From NCBI GenBank assembly GCA_032622095.1, contig CP136061.1, positions 253,591,582-253,655,581 of the forward strand: 64,000 bases of DNA, written 5' to 3'. Positions within the stretch are counted from its first letter, which is position 1; each line of letters begins with the position of its first letter. The notes under the pieces are model-generated. The model saw nothing but the letters and a program-made list of their open reading frames with translations. It was not told the DNA's origin and made no database searches. Shown piece by piece: positions 1-13,213 of this stretch. The position numbers and the translations under genes are program-made. The stretch is from Siphonodentalium dalli (lineage: Eukaryota; Mollusca; Scaphopoda; Gadilida; Siphonodentaliidae).

Positions 1-2863
1 CATATAAGAAATATAGTAACAAACAACGCTCTTTATGCTTACCATATCCGGACCTATACAAAAGTCAGGAAACGTAACGTAAAGTTTATGCCATAGTTCT
101 GAATGATATAACAACAAATTCTGCCTATATTTTACTATTTCTGTTTATGGCGGTTTTTGACGGAGCTGAATATTTTAACAGCATACCCACCGCCAAAGAC
201 AGCCCGTATCTTTAATATGAGCAATAAAAGATGTTTTTTTATTAATACCAAATGCTCTCACCATACCCAGAAGCTGCACGTTGCATGGAAAATGATATAT
301 TGAGATGTCTGCCTAAGGTCGGATTATTTCAAGAGTCTCCCGAATGTCGTTTCATGTTGTTAGGTATATGTATATCATTACATGGTATTGGTTATAATAA
401 TTAAAGGCACGGGCGGCGTTCGTTGCAGAACTATTCATATGTGATCAAATCGCCACCAACAGATGGAATATTAAAATATATATAGCTTTGTCGAGATGTC
501 TCCCTAAGGTCGGATTATTTCAAGAGTCTCACTAATGTCGTTAATTTTGTTAGCTATATGTATATGTATATCAGTACATGGCATTGGTTATAATAATTAA
601 AGGCACGGGTGGCGTTCGTTGCAGAACTATTCAAATGTGATCAAATCGCCACCAACAGATGGAATATTAAAATATATATAGCTTTGTCGAGATGTCTCCC
701 TAAGGTCGGATTATTTCAAGAGTCTCCCTAATGTCGTTAATTTTGTTAGCTATATGTATATGTATATCAGTACATGGCATTGGTTATAATAATTAAAGGC
801 ACGGTTGGCGTTCGTTGCAGAACTATTCATATGTGATCAAATCGCCACCAACAGATGGAATATTAAAACATGTACAGTTTTGTTCATATGCAAACGTAAT
901 CAGCGCGTGAATAGTGTATTGTCCTCAATGTGTACGATGATTGCGTAAACAACAGCATACTCGTGTTACAGAAGTTTTGCTTCTGTTTACAAAACACAAC
1001 GCAATCATATTGGTTAATCGCACAAACATTATATAAACGCTCTTCATTATTTCCATATAAGAAAAATAGTAACAAACAACGCTCTTTATGCTTACCATAT
1101 CCGGATATATACAAAAGTCAGGAAACGTAACGGTTTTTTCCTTTTGTTTGCACAACAAATTGAAAACAATTGACAATAACATACTGTTTATGCCATATTT
1201 CTGTATGATATAACAACAACTTCTGCCTATATTTTACTATTTCTGTTTATGGCGGTTTTTGACGGAGATGAATATTTTAATAGCATACCCACCGCCAACA
1301 CCGCCCGTATCTTTAATATGAGCAATAAAAGATGTTTTTTTATTAATACCAAATGCTCTCACCATACCCAGAAGCTGCACGTTGCATGGAAAATGATATA
1401 TTGAGATGTCTGCTTAAGTTCGGATTATTTCAAGAGTCTCCCGAATGTCGTTTCATGTTGCTAGGTATATGTATATCATTACATGGTATTGGTTATAATA
1501 ATTAAAGGCACGGGCGGCATTCGTTGCAGAACTATTCATATGTGATCAAATCGCCACCAACAGATGGAAAATTTAAATATATATAGCTTTGTCGAGATGT
1601 CTCCCTAAGGTCGGATTATTTCAAGAGTCTCCCTAATGTCGTTAATTTTGTTAGCTATATGTATATGTATATGAGTACATGGCATTGGTTATAATAATTA
1701 AAGGCACGGGCGGTGTTCGTTGCATAAATATTAATATGTGGTCAAATCGCCACCAACAGATGGAATATTAAAACATGTACAGTTTTGTTCATATGCAAAC
1801 GTAATCAGCGCGTGAATAGTGTATTGTCCTCAATGTGTACGATGATTGCGTACACAACAGCATGCTCGTGTTACAGAAGTTTTGCTTCTGTTTACAAAAC
1901 ACAACGCAATCATATTGGTTAATCACACAAACATTATATAAACGCTCTTCATTATTTCCATATAAGAAAAATAGTAACAAACAACGCTCTTTATGCTTAC
2001 CATATCCGGTTCTATACAAAAGTCAGGAAACGTAACGGTTTTTTCCTTTTGTTTGCACAACAAAGTAAAAACAATTGACAATAACATACTGTTTATGCCA
2101 TATTTATGTATGATATAACAACAACTTCTGCCTATATTTTACTATTTCTGTTTATGGCGGTTTTTGACGGAGATGAATATTTTAATAGCATACCCACCGC
2201 CAACACCGCCCGTGTCTTTAATATGAGCAATAAAAGATGTTTTTTTATTAATACCAAATGCTCTCACCATACCCAGAAGCTGCACGTTGCATGGAAAATG
2301 ATATATTGAGATGTCTGCTTAAGGTCGGATTATTTCAAGAGTCTCCCGAATGTCGTTTCATGTTGTTAGGTATATGTATATCATTACATGGTATTGGTTA
2401 TAATAATTAAAGGCACGGGCGGCATTCGTTGCAGAACTATTCATATGTGATCAAATCGCCACCAACAGATGGAATATTAAAATATATATAGCTTTGTCGA
2501 GATGACTCCCTAAGGTCGGATTATTTCAAGAGTCTCCCTAATGTCGTTAATTTTGTTAGCTATATGTATATGTATATCAGGACATGGCATTGGTTATAAT
2601 AATTAAAGGCACGGGCGGTGTTCGTTGCAGAAATATTAATATGTGGTCAAATCGCCACCAACAGATGGAATATTAAAATATGTACAGTTTTGTTCATATG
2701 CACACGTAATCAGCGCATGAATAGTGTATTGTCCTCAATGTGTACGATGATTGCGTAAACAACAGCATGCCCGTGTTATAAAAGTTTTGCTTCTGTTTAC
2801 ATAACACAACGCAATCATATTAGTTAATCACACAAACATTATATAAACGCTCTTCATTATTTC
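1..2863. repeat. Higher-order repeat, copy 1
   Basis: The sequence at 1 recurs at 2864 and 5727, so the higher-order period is 2863 bp. One period holds three modules (two of 524 bp, one of 476 bp), two ~381-bp spacers and one ~577-bp spacer: 905 + 905 + 1053 bp. The copy begins inside a 476-bp module because the window cuts the array. Confidence 0.93.
793..1316 (+). mobile_element. Representative 524-bp satellite module (TTAA MITE)
   Basis: Left end TTAAAGGCACGGTTGGCG, right end CCGCCCGTATCTTTAA, so TTAA lies outside a terminal inverted repeat AGGCACGGGCGG / CCGCCCGTATCT with two differences. The inner parts of the two ends also resemble each other in inverse (ATCGCCACCAACAGATGG at left, TTTATGGCGGTTTTTGACGG at right). 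Two direct copies of AACGCTCTT(C/T)AT lie ~55 bp apart in the middle. No transposase frame is present. The TTAA flanks fit the target-site preference of the piggyBac superfamily; assignment is an inference. Confidence 0.75.
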
Positions 2864-3078
2864 CATATAAGAAATATAGTAACAAACAACGCTCTTTATG
2901 CTTACCATATCCGGACCTATACAAAAGTCAGGAAACGTAACGTAAAGTTTATGCCATAGTTCTGAATGATATAACAACAAATTCTGCCTATATTTTACTA
3001 TTTCTGTTTATGGCGGTTTTTGACGGAGCTGAATATTTTAACAGCATACCCACCGCCAAAGACAGCCCGTATCTTTAA
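2603..3078 (+). mobile_element. Representative 476-bp satellite module (short form)
   Basis: Same ends as the 524-bp module. The stretch after CAGGAAACGTAACG is missing ~48 bp, and the right end reads CCAAAGACAGCCCGTATCTTTAA. The stem of the internal ACAGAAG hairpin is broken (ATAAAAG). The same short form recurs at 5466, 8329, 9186, 13994 and 14851, so the deletion happened once and was then amplified. Confidence 0.8.
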
Positions 3079-5726
3079 TATGAGCAATAAAAGATGTTTT
3101 TTTATTAATACCAAATGCTCTCACCATACCCAGAAGCTGCACGTTGCATGGAAAATGATATATTGAGATGTCTGCCTAAGGTCGAATTATTTCAAGAGTC
3201 TCCCGAATGTCGTTTCATGTTGTTAGGTATATGTATATCATTACATGGTATTGGTTATAATAATTAAAGGCACGGGCGGCGTTCGTTGCAGAACTATTCA
3301 TATGTGATCAAATCGCCACCAACAGATGGAATATTAAAATATATATAGCTTTGTCGAGATGTCTCCCTAAGGTCGGATTATTTCAAGAGTCTCACTAATG
3401 TCGTTAATTTTGTTAGCTATATGTATATGTATATCAGTACATGGCATTGGTTATAATAATTAAAGGCACGGGTGGCGTTCGTTGCAGAACTATTCAAATG
3501 TGATCAAATCGCCACCAACAGATGGAATATTAAAATATATATAGCTTTGTCGAGATGTCTCCCTAAGGTCGGATTATTTCAAGAGTCTCCCTAATGTCGT
3601 TAATTTTGTTAGCTATATGTATATGTATATCAGTACATGGCATTGGTTATAATAATTAAAGGCACGGTTCGCGTTCGTTGCAGAACTATTCATATGTGAT
3701 CAAATCGCCACCAACAGATGGAATATTAAAACATGTACAGTTTTGTTCATATGCAAACGTAATCAGCGCGTGAATAGTGTATTGTCCTCAATGTGTACGA
3801 TGATTGCGTAAACAACAGCATACTCGTGTTACAGAAGTTTTGCTTCTGTTTACAAAACACAACGCAATCATATTGGTTAATCGCACAAACATTATATAAA
3901 CGCTCTTCATTATTTCCATATAAGAAAAATAGTAACAAATAACGCTCTTTATGCTTACCATATCCGGATATATACAAAAGTCAGGAAACGTAACGGTTTT
4001 TTCCTTTTGTTTGCACAACAAATTGAAAACAATTGACAATAACATACTGTTTATGCCATATTTCTGTATGATATAACAACAACTTCTGCCTATATTTTAC
4101 TATTTCTGTTTATGGCGGTTTTTGACGGAGATGAATATTTTAATAGCATACCCACCGCCAACACCGCCCGTATCTTTAATATGAGCAATAAAAGATGTTT
4201 TTTTATTAATACCAAATGCTCTCACCATACCCAGAAGCTGCACGTTGCATGGAAAATGATATATTGAGATGTCTGCTTAAGTTCGGATTATTTCAAGAGT
4301 CTCCCGAATGTCGTTTCATGTTGCTAGGTATATGTATATCATTACATGGTATTGGTTATAATAATTAAAGGCACGGGCGGCATTCGTTGCAGAACTATTC
4401 ATATGTGATCAAATCGCCACCAACAGATGGAAAATTTAAATATATATAGCTTTGTCGAGATGTCTCCCTAAGGTCGGATTATTTCAAGAGTCTCCCTAAT
4501 GTCGTTAATTTTGTTAGCTATATGTATATGTATATGAGTACATGGCATTGGTTATAATAATTAAAGGCACGGGCGGTGTTCGTTGCATAAATATTAATAT
4601 GTGGTCAAATCGCCACCAACAGATGGAATATTAAAACATGTACAGTTTTGTTCATATGCAAACGTAATCAGCGCGTGAATAGTGTATTGTCCTCAATGTG
4701 TACGATGATTGCGTACACAACAGCATGCTCGTGTTACAGAAGTTTTGCTTCTGTTTACAAAACACAACGCAATCATATTGGTTAATCACACAAACATTAT
4801 ATAAACGCTCTTCATTATTTCCATATAAGAAAAATAGTAACAAACAACGCTCTTTATGCTTACCATATCCGGTTCTATACAAAAGTCAGGAAACGTAACG
4901 GTTTTTTCCTTTTGTTTGCACAACAAAGTAAAAACAATTGACAATAACATACTGTTTATGCCATATTTATGTATGATATAACAACAACTTCTGCCTATAT
5001 TTTACTATTTCTGTTTATGGCGGTTTTTGACGGAGATGAATATTTTAATAGCATACCCACCGCCAACACCGCCCGTGTCTTTAATATGAGCAATAAAAGA
5101 TGTTTTTTTATTAATACCAAATGCTCTCACCATACCCAGAAGCTGCACGTTGCATGGAAAATGATATATTGAGATGTCTGCTTAAGGTCGGATTATTTCA
5201 AGAGTCTCCCGAATGTCGTTTCATGTTGTTAGGTATATGTATATCATTACATGGTATTGGTTATAATAATTAAAGGCACGGGCGGCATTCGTTGCAGAAC
5301 TATTCATATGTGATCAAATCGCCACCAACAGATGGAATATTAAAATATATATAGCTTTGTCGAGATGTCTCCCTAAGGTCGGATTATTTCAAGAGTCTCC
5401 CTAATGTCGTTAATTTTGTTAGCTATATGTATATGTATATCAGGACATGGCATTGGTTATAATAATTAAAGGCACGGGCGGTGTTCGTTGCAGAAATATT
5501 AATATGTGGTCAAATCGCCACCAACAGATGGAATATTAAAATATGTACAGTTTTGTTCATATGCAAACGTAATCAGCGCATGAATAGTGTATTGTCCTCA
5601 ATGTGTACGATGATTGCGTAAACAACAGCATGCTCGTGTTATAAAAGTTTTGCTTCTGTTTACATAACACAACGCAATCATATTAGTTAATCACACAAAC
5701 ATTATATAAACGCTCTTCATTATTTC
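2864..5726. repeat. Higher-order repeat, copy 2
   Basis: Almost identical to copy 1. Private differences include GGTCGAATT near 3184, CACGGTTCGCG near 3665 and AACAAATAACG near 3937. At three sites in its 476-bp module (near 5365, 5572 and 5632) it differs from copies 1 and 3, which agree with each other. Confidence 0.92.
3079..3655. repeat. Three-unit spacer of the satellite
   Basis: Representative 577-bp spacer. Three units of ~190-196 bp each contain GAGATGTCT, AAGGTCGGATTATTTCAAGA, then TTGGTTATAATAATTAAAGG and about 75 bp of the module's left end up to CCACCAACAGATGG. Each spacer unit thus looks like a left-end fragment of the module plus its flank, as if formed by repeated partial duplication. 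Most other spacers have two units. Confidence 0.85.
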
Positions 5727-8589
5727 CATATAAGAAATATAGTAACAAACAACGCTCTTTATGCTTACCATATCCGGACCTATACAAAAGTCAGGAAACG
5801 TAACGTAAAGTTTATGCCATAGTTCTGAATGATATAACAACAAATTCTGCCTATATTTTACTATTTCTGTTTATGGCGGTTTTTGACGGAGCTGAATATT
5901 TTAACAGCATACCCACCGCCAAAGACAGCCCGTATCTTTAATATGAGCAATAAAAGATGTTTTTTTATTAATACCAAATGCTCTCACCATACCCAGAAGC
6001 TGCACGTTGCATGGAAAATGATATATTGAGATGTCTGCCTAAGGTCGGATTATTTCAAGAGTCTCCCGAATGTCGTTTCATGTTGTTAGGTATATGTATA
6101 TCATTACATGGTATTGGTTATAATAATTAAAGGCACGGGCGGCGTTCGTTGCAGAACTATTCATATGTGATCAAATCGCCACCAACAGATGGAATATTAA
6201 AATATATATAGCTTTGTCGAGATGTCTCCCTAAGGTCGGATTATTTCAAGAGTCTCACTAATGTCGTTAATTTTGTTAGCTATATGTATATGTATATCAG
6301 TACATGGCATTGGTTATAATAATTAAAGGCACGGGTGGCGTTCGTTGCAGAACTATTCAAATGTGATCAAATCGCCACCAACAGATGGAATATTAAAATA
6401 TATATAGCTTTGTCGAGATGTCTCCCTAAGGTCGGATTATTTCAAGAGTCTCCCTAATGTCGTTAATTTTGTTAGCTATATGTATATGTATATCAGTACA
6501 TGGCATTGGTTATAATAATTAAAGGCACGGTTGGCGTTCGTTGCAGAACTATTCATATGTGATCAAATCGCCACCAACAGATGGAATATTAAAACATGTA
6601 CAGTTTTGTTCATATGCAAACGTAATCAGCGCGTGAATAGTGTATTGTCCTCAATGTGTACGATGATTGCGTAAACAACAGCATACTCGTGTTACAGAAG
6701 TTTTGCTTCTGTTTACAAAACACAACGCAATCATATTGGTTAATCGCACAAACATTATATAAACGCTCTTCATTATTTCCATATAAGAAAAATAGTAACA
6801 AACAACGCTCTTTATGCTTACCATATCCGGATATATACAAAAGTCAGGAAACGTAACGGTTTTTTCCTTTTGTTTGCACAACAAATTGAAAACAATTGAC
6901 AATAACATACTGTTTATGCCATATTTCTGTATGATATAACAACAACTTCTGCCTATATTTTACTATTTCTGTTTATGGCGGTTTTTGACGGAGATGAATA
7001 TTTTAATAGCATACCCACCGCCAACACCGCCCGTATCTTTAATATGAGCAATAAAAGATGTTTTTTTATTAATACCAAATGCTCTCACCATACCCAGAAG
7101 CTGCACGTTGCATGGAAAATGATATATTGAGATGTCTGCTTAAGTTCGGATTATTTCAAGAGTCTCCCGAATGTCGTTTCATGTTGCTAGGTATATGTAT
7201 ATCATTACATGGTATTGGTTATAATAATTAAAGGCACGGGCGGCATTCGTTGCAGAACTATTCATATGTGATCAAATCGCCACCAACAGATGGAAAATTT
7301 AAATATATATAGCTTTGTCGAGATGTCTCCCTAAGGTCGGATTATTTCAAGAGTCTCCCTAATGTCGTTAATTTTGTTAGCTATATGTATATGTATATGA
7401 GTACATGGCATTGGTTATAATAATTAAAGGCACGGGCGGTGTTCGTTGCATAAATATTAATATGTGGTCAAATCGCCACCAACAGATGGAATATTAAAAC
7501 ATGTACAGTTTTGTTCATATGCAAACGTAATCAGCGCGTGAATAGTGTATTGTCCTCAATGTGTACGATGATTGCGTACACAACAGCATGCTCGTGTTAC
7601 AGAAGTTTTGCTTCTGTTTACAAAACACAACGCAATCATATTGGTTAATCACACAAACATTATATAAACGCTCTTCATTATTTCCATATAAGAAAAATAG
7701 TAACAAACAACGCTCTTTATGCTTACCATATCCGGTTCTATACAAAAGTCAGGAAACGTAACGGTTTTTTCCTTTTGTTTGCACAACAAAGTAAAAACAA
7801 TTGACAATAACATACTGTTTATGCCATATTTATGTATGATATAACAACAACTTCTGCCTATATTTTACTATTTCTGTTTATGGCGGTTTTTGACGGAGAT
7901 GAATATTTTAATAGCATACCCACCGCCAACACCGCCCGTGTCTTTAATATGAGCAATAAAAGATGTTTTTTTATTAATACCAAATGCTCTCACCATACCC
8001 AGAAGCTGCACGTTGCATGGAAAATGATATATTGAGATGTCTGCTTAAGGTCGGATTATTTCAAGAGTCTCCCGAATGTCGTTTCATGTTGTTAGGTATA
8101 TGTATATCATTACATGGTATTGGTTATAATAATTAAAGGCACGGGCGGCATTCGTTGCAGAACTATTCATATGTGATCAAATCGCCACCAACAGATGGAA
8201 TATTAAAATATATATAGCTTTGTCGAGATGACTCCCTAAGGTCGGATTATTTCAAGAGTCTCCCTAATGTCGTTAATTTTGTTAGCTATATGTATATGTA
8301 TATCAGGACATGGCATTGGTTATAATAATTAAAGGCACGGGCGGTGTTCGTTGCAGAAATATTAATATGTGGTCAAATCGCCACCAACAGATGGAATATT
8401 AAAATATGTACAGTTTTGTTCATATGCACACGTAATCAGCGCATGAATAGTGTATTGTCCTCAATGTGTACGATGATTGCGTAAACAACAGCATGCCCGT
8501 GTTATAAAAGTTTTGCTTCTGTTTACATAACACAACGCAATCATATTAGTTAATCACACAAACATTATATAAACGCTCTTCATTATTTC
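5727..8589. repeat. Higher-order repeat, copy 3
   Basis: Third full copy in register. It shares with copy 1 the variants GATGACTCCC (8227), CATATGCACACG (8420) and CATGCCCGTG (8492), all absent from copy 2. The following copy loses one spacer unit near 9180, where the three-module register ends. Confidence 0.92.
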
Positions 8590-11500
8590 CATATAAGAAA
8601 TATAGTAACAAACAACGCTCTTTATGCTTACCATATCCGGACCTATACAAAAGTCAGGAAACGTAACGTAAAGTTTATGCCATAGTTCTGAATGATATAA
8701 CAACAAATTCTGCCTATATTTTACTATTACTGTTTATGGCGGTTTTTGACGGAGCTGAATATTTTAACAGCATACCCACCGCCAAAGACAGCCCGTATCT
8801 TTAATATGAGCAATAAAAGATGTTTTTTTATTAATACCAAATGCTATCACCATACCCAGAAGCTGCACGTTGCATGGAAAATGATATATTGAGATGTCTG
8901 CCTAAGGTCGGATTATTTCAAGAGTCTCCCGAATGTCGTTTCATGTTGTTAGGTATATGTATATCATTACATGGTATTGGTTATAATAATTAAAGGCACG
9001 GGCGGCGTTCGTTGCAGAACTATTCATATGTGATCAAATCGCCACCAACAGATGGAATATTAAAATATATATAGCTTTGTCGAGATGTCTCCCTAAGGTC
9101 GGATTATTTCAAGAGTCTCACTAATGTCGTTAATTTTGTTAGCTATATGTATATGTATATCAGTACATGGCATTGGCTATAATAATTAAAGGCACGGGCG
9201 GTGTTCGTTGCAGAAATATTAATATGTGGTCAAATCGCCACCAACAGATGGAATATTAAAATATGTACAGTTTTGTTCATATACAAACGTAATCAGCGCA
9301 TGAATAGTGTATTGTCCTCAATGTGTACGATGATTGCGTAAACAACAGCATGCTCGTGTTACGGAAGTTTTGCTTCTGTTTACATAACACAACGCAATCA
9401 AATTGGTTAATCACACAAACATTATATAAACGCTCTTCATTATTTCCATATAAGAAATATAGTAACAAACAACGCTCTTTATGCTTACCATATCCGGATC
9501 TATACAAAAGTCAGGAAACGTAACGTACTGTTTATGCCATAGTTCTGTATGATATAACAACAAATTCTGCCTATATTTTACTATTTCTGTTTATGGCGGT
9601 TTTTGACGGAGCTGAATATTTTAACAGCATACCCACCACCAAAGACAGCCCGTATCTTTAATATGAGCAATAACAAATGTTTTTTTTATTAATACCAAAT
9701 GCTCTCACCATACCCAGAAGCTGCACGTTGCATGGAAAATGATATATTGAGATGTCTGCCTAAGGTCGGATTATTTCAAGAGTCTCCCGAATGTCTTTTC
9801 ATGTTGTTAGGTATATGTATATCATTACATGGTATGGGTTATAATAATTAAAGGCACGGGCGGCGTTCGTTGCAGAACTATTCATATGTGATCAAATCGC
9901 CACCAACAGATGGAAAATTTAAATATATATAGCTTTGTCGAGATGTCTCCCTAAGGTCGGATTATTTCAAGAGTCTCCCTAATGTCGTTAATTTTGTTAG
10001 CTATATGTATATGTATATAAGTACATGGCATTGGTTATAATAATTAAAGGCACGGGCGGTGTTCGTTGCATAAATATTAATATGTGGTCAAATCGCCACC
10101 AACAGATGGAATATTAAAACATGTACAGTTTTGTTCATATGCAAACGTAATCAGCGCGTGAATAGTGTATTGTCCTCAATGTGTACGATGATTGCGTAAA
10201 CAACAGCATGCTCGTGTTACAGAAGTTTTGCTTCTGTTTACAAAACACAACGCAATCATATTGGTTAATCACACAAACATTATATAAACGCTCTTCATTA
10301 TTTCCATATAAGAAAAATAGTAACAAACAACGCTCTTTATGCATACCATATCCGGTTCTATACAAAAGTCAGGAAACGTAACGGTTTTTTCCCTTTGTTT
10401 GCACAACAAAGTAAAAACAATTGACAATAACATACTGTTTATGCCATACTTCTGTATGATATAACAACAACTTCTGCCTATATTTTACTATTTCTGTTTA
10501 TGGCGGTTTTTGACGGAGATGAATATTTTAATAGCATACCCACCGCCAACACCGCCCGTGTCTTTAATATGAGCAATAAAAGATGTTTTTTTATTAATAC
10601 CAAATGCTCTCACCATACCCAGAAGCTGCACGTTGCATGGAAAATGATATATTGAGATGTCTGCTTAAGGTCGGATTATTTCAAGAGTCTCCCGAATGTC
10701 GTTTCATGTTGTTAGGTATATGTATATCATTACATGGTATTGGTTATAATAATTAAAGGCACGGGCGGCGTTCGTTGCAGAACTATTCATATGTGATCAA
10801 ATCGCCACCAACAGATGGAATATTAAAATATATATAGCTTTGTCGAGATGTCTCCCTAAGGTCGGATTATTTCAAGAGTCTCACTAATGTCGTTAATTTT
10901 GTTAGCTATATGTATATGTATATCAGTACATGGCATTGGTTATAATAATTAAAGGCACGGTAGGCGTTCGTTGCAGAACTATTCAAATGTGATCAAATCG
11001 CCACCAACAGATGGAATATTAAAATATATATAGCTTTGTCGAGATGTCTCCCTAAGGTCGGATTATTTCAAGAGTCTCCCTAATGTCGTTAATTTTGTTA
11101 GCTATATGTATATGTATATCAGTACATGGCATTGGTTATAATAATTAAAGGCACGGTTGGCGTTCGTTGCAGAACTATTCATATGTGATCAAATCGCCAC
11201 CAACAGATGGAATATTAAAACATGTACAGTTTTGTTCATATGCAAACGTAATCAGCGCGTGAATAGTGTATTGTCCTCAATGTGTACGATGATTGCGTAA
11301 ACAACAGCATACTCGTGTTACAGAAGTTTTGCTTCTGTTTACAAAACACAACGCAATCATATTGGTTAATCACACAAACATTATATAAACGCTCTTCATT
11401 ATTTCCATATAAGAAAAATAGTAACAAACAACGCTCTTTATGCTTACCATATCCGGATCTATACAAAAGTCAGGAAACGTAACGGTTTTTTCCATTTGTT

Positions 11501-12179
11501 TGCACAACAAATTGAAAACAATTGACAATAACATACTGTTTATGCCATATTTCTGTATGAAATAACAACAACTTCTGCCTATATTTTACTATTTCTGTTT
11601 ATGGCGGTTTTTGACGGAGATGAATATTTTAATAGCATACCCACCGCCAACACCGCCCGTATCTTTAATATGAGCAATAAAAGATGTTTTTTTATTAATA
11701 CCAAATGCTCTCACCATACCCAGAAGCTGCACGTTGCATGGAAAATGATATATTGAGATGTCTGCTTAAGTTCGGATTATTTCAAGAGTCTCCCGAATGT
11801 CGTTTCATGTTGCTAGGTATATGTATATCATTACATGGTATTGGTTATAATAATTAAAGGCACGGGCGGCATTCGTTGCAGAACTATTCATATGTGATCA
11901 AATCGCCACCAACAGATGGAAAATTTAAATATATATAGCTTTGTCGAGATGTCTCCCTAAGGTCGGATTATTTCAAGAGTCTCCCTAATGTCGTTAATTT
12001 TGTTAGCTATATGTATATGTATATGAGTACATGGCATTGGTTATAATAATTAAAGGCACGGGCGGTGTTCGTTGCATAAATATTAATATGTGGTCAAATC
12101 GCCACCAACAGATGGAATATTAAAACATGTACAGTTTTGTTCATATGCAAACGTAATCAGCGCGTGAATAGTGTATTGT

Positions 12180-13213
12180 AATACGACCCTGCCTAACTAT
12201 GCTTAAAAGCCATGTCCTGATTGGCCAGTGGCCCGAGTTACCATGGCTATCTCGTTCCAGTTTTGTGGTACAATTCTACTTTTTCCAATTGTACCACGAA
12301 AAAAATCGGTTTATTCAGATCGACGCACGCGACTTTTCCCGTCTTTTCTAACTCCGCGCAAACGGGGCATCAACGGAGTACACCCGCACCCGTAACCCTT
12401 TGAATTTTGCTACATCTTGACAATCTTGCGAATTTTCTAGCGATTTGTCGCTTGAAACCAGTTTGGTTGCCAATGAATATGGTCCAAATGATGTTATGGT
12501 ATATTGATATATGTTACGACCAAAGAAAGTTACTTAATAAGTATATTAAATGACAAAATAAATCCATGGGGCCGGGCTGTGCATTCGTCGATTCGAATCT
12601 CGATCATATTCGTCGATTCGAATTTCGATATTTCGGAATCAAGTTGAAAATGAAAGCGTTTGTTCACCAGTACAGAAGGGGGATAAGATCATTTAGATCG
12701 CTTTGTGTAAGGAAAATGGTCCATAGTCGATGATCATATTCATGTTGTCCCAACAACGTTCAACACAGAAATGACCGCAATTCGTATTTCCTGTACAATT
12801 TAAATGAAAGGCACGGGCGCCGCTGAAAACACATCGTTTTTTAGCCAATCACAACGATTATTTTCTAGAAGAGGTGCCTCGAAAAGTCAATGGGGGAATT
12901 TCATAACAAGACAAGATTACCGGAGTAATATTCCATGCAAATAAATCGAGTACGCCCAATACGAATTACACCACGAAATGTTTTCTCACCTGAGACCGAA
13001 AAAGCGCAGTATTTCGTTGACTATTCAGTCGAATTGTGACCATAAACTTTCAGTCGTATTACAAAAGAAATAAATACACGGTGTATCGGTGTGTATGGTC
13101 AAGTTGTACCACAAAAAACTGATTGTAGGACTCCGCTACGCGTCGTCCTACAATCAGTTTTTTTGTGGTACAACTTGACCATACACACCTCTACACCGTG
13201 TATTTATTTCTTA
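12180..13213. mobile_element. 1.03-kb unrelated insertion inside a satellite module
   Basis: The module reads GTGTATTGTCCTCAATG elsewhere, but here it breaks after GTGTATTGT and resumes at ATTGTCCTC (13214). ATTGT on both sides is a possible 5-bp target duplication. The insert has no convincing coding frame. It contains a 13-bp inverted repeat around GTGGTACAATT (12263-12300), a sequence AAAGGCACGGGCG at 12807-12819 that copies the satellite terminal motif, and a long hairpin at its right end. TTGTAATACGAC at the left junction is repeated inverted as GTCGTATTACAA near 13053-13064, so the insert may be two nested elements. Superfamily not assigned. Confidence 0.7.
13065..13212. repeat. 148-bp foldback hairpin
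   Basis: Left arm from AAGAAATAAATACACGG and right arm ending CCGTGTATTTATTTCTT are near-perfect inverse copies of about 66 bp around a GC-rich loop. It forms the right end of the insertion into the satellite. The inner part, AAGTTGTACCACAAAAA, also matches the shorter hairpin at 12263-12300 in the same insert. Confidence 0.85.

Noticed and set aside
12178-12195. TAATACGACC resembling the start of a phage T7 promoter (vector contamination?)
   Set aside because: The rest of the promoter does not match, and the sequence is part of a local inverted repeat with GTCGTATTA at 13053.
12580-12640. GATTCGAATC-type sequence as a tRNA T-arm
   Set aside because: No acceptor, D or anticodon arms can be drawn around it; it is a short local repeat of TCGATTCGAAT.
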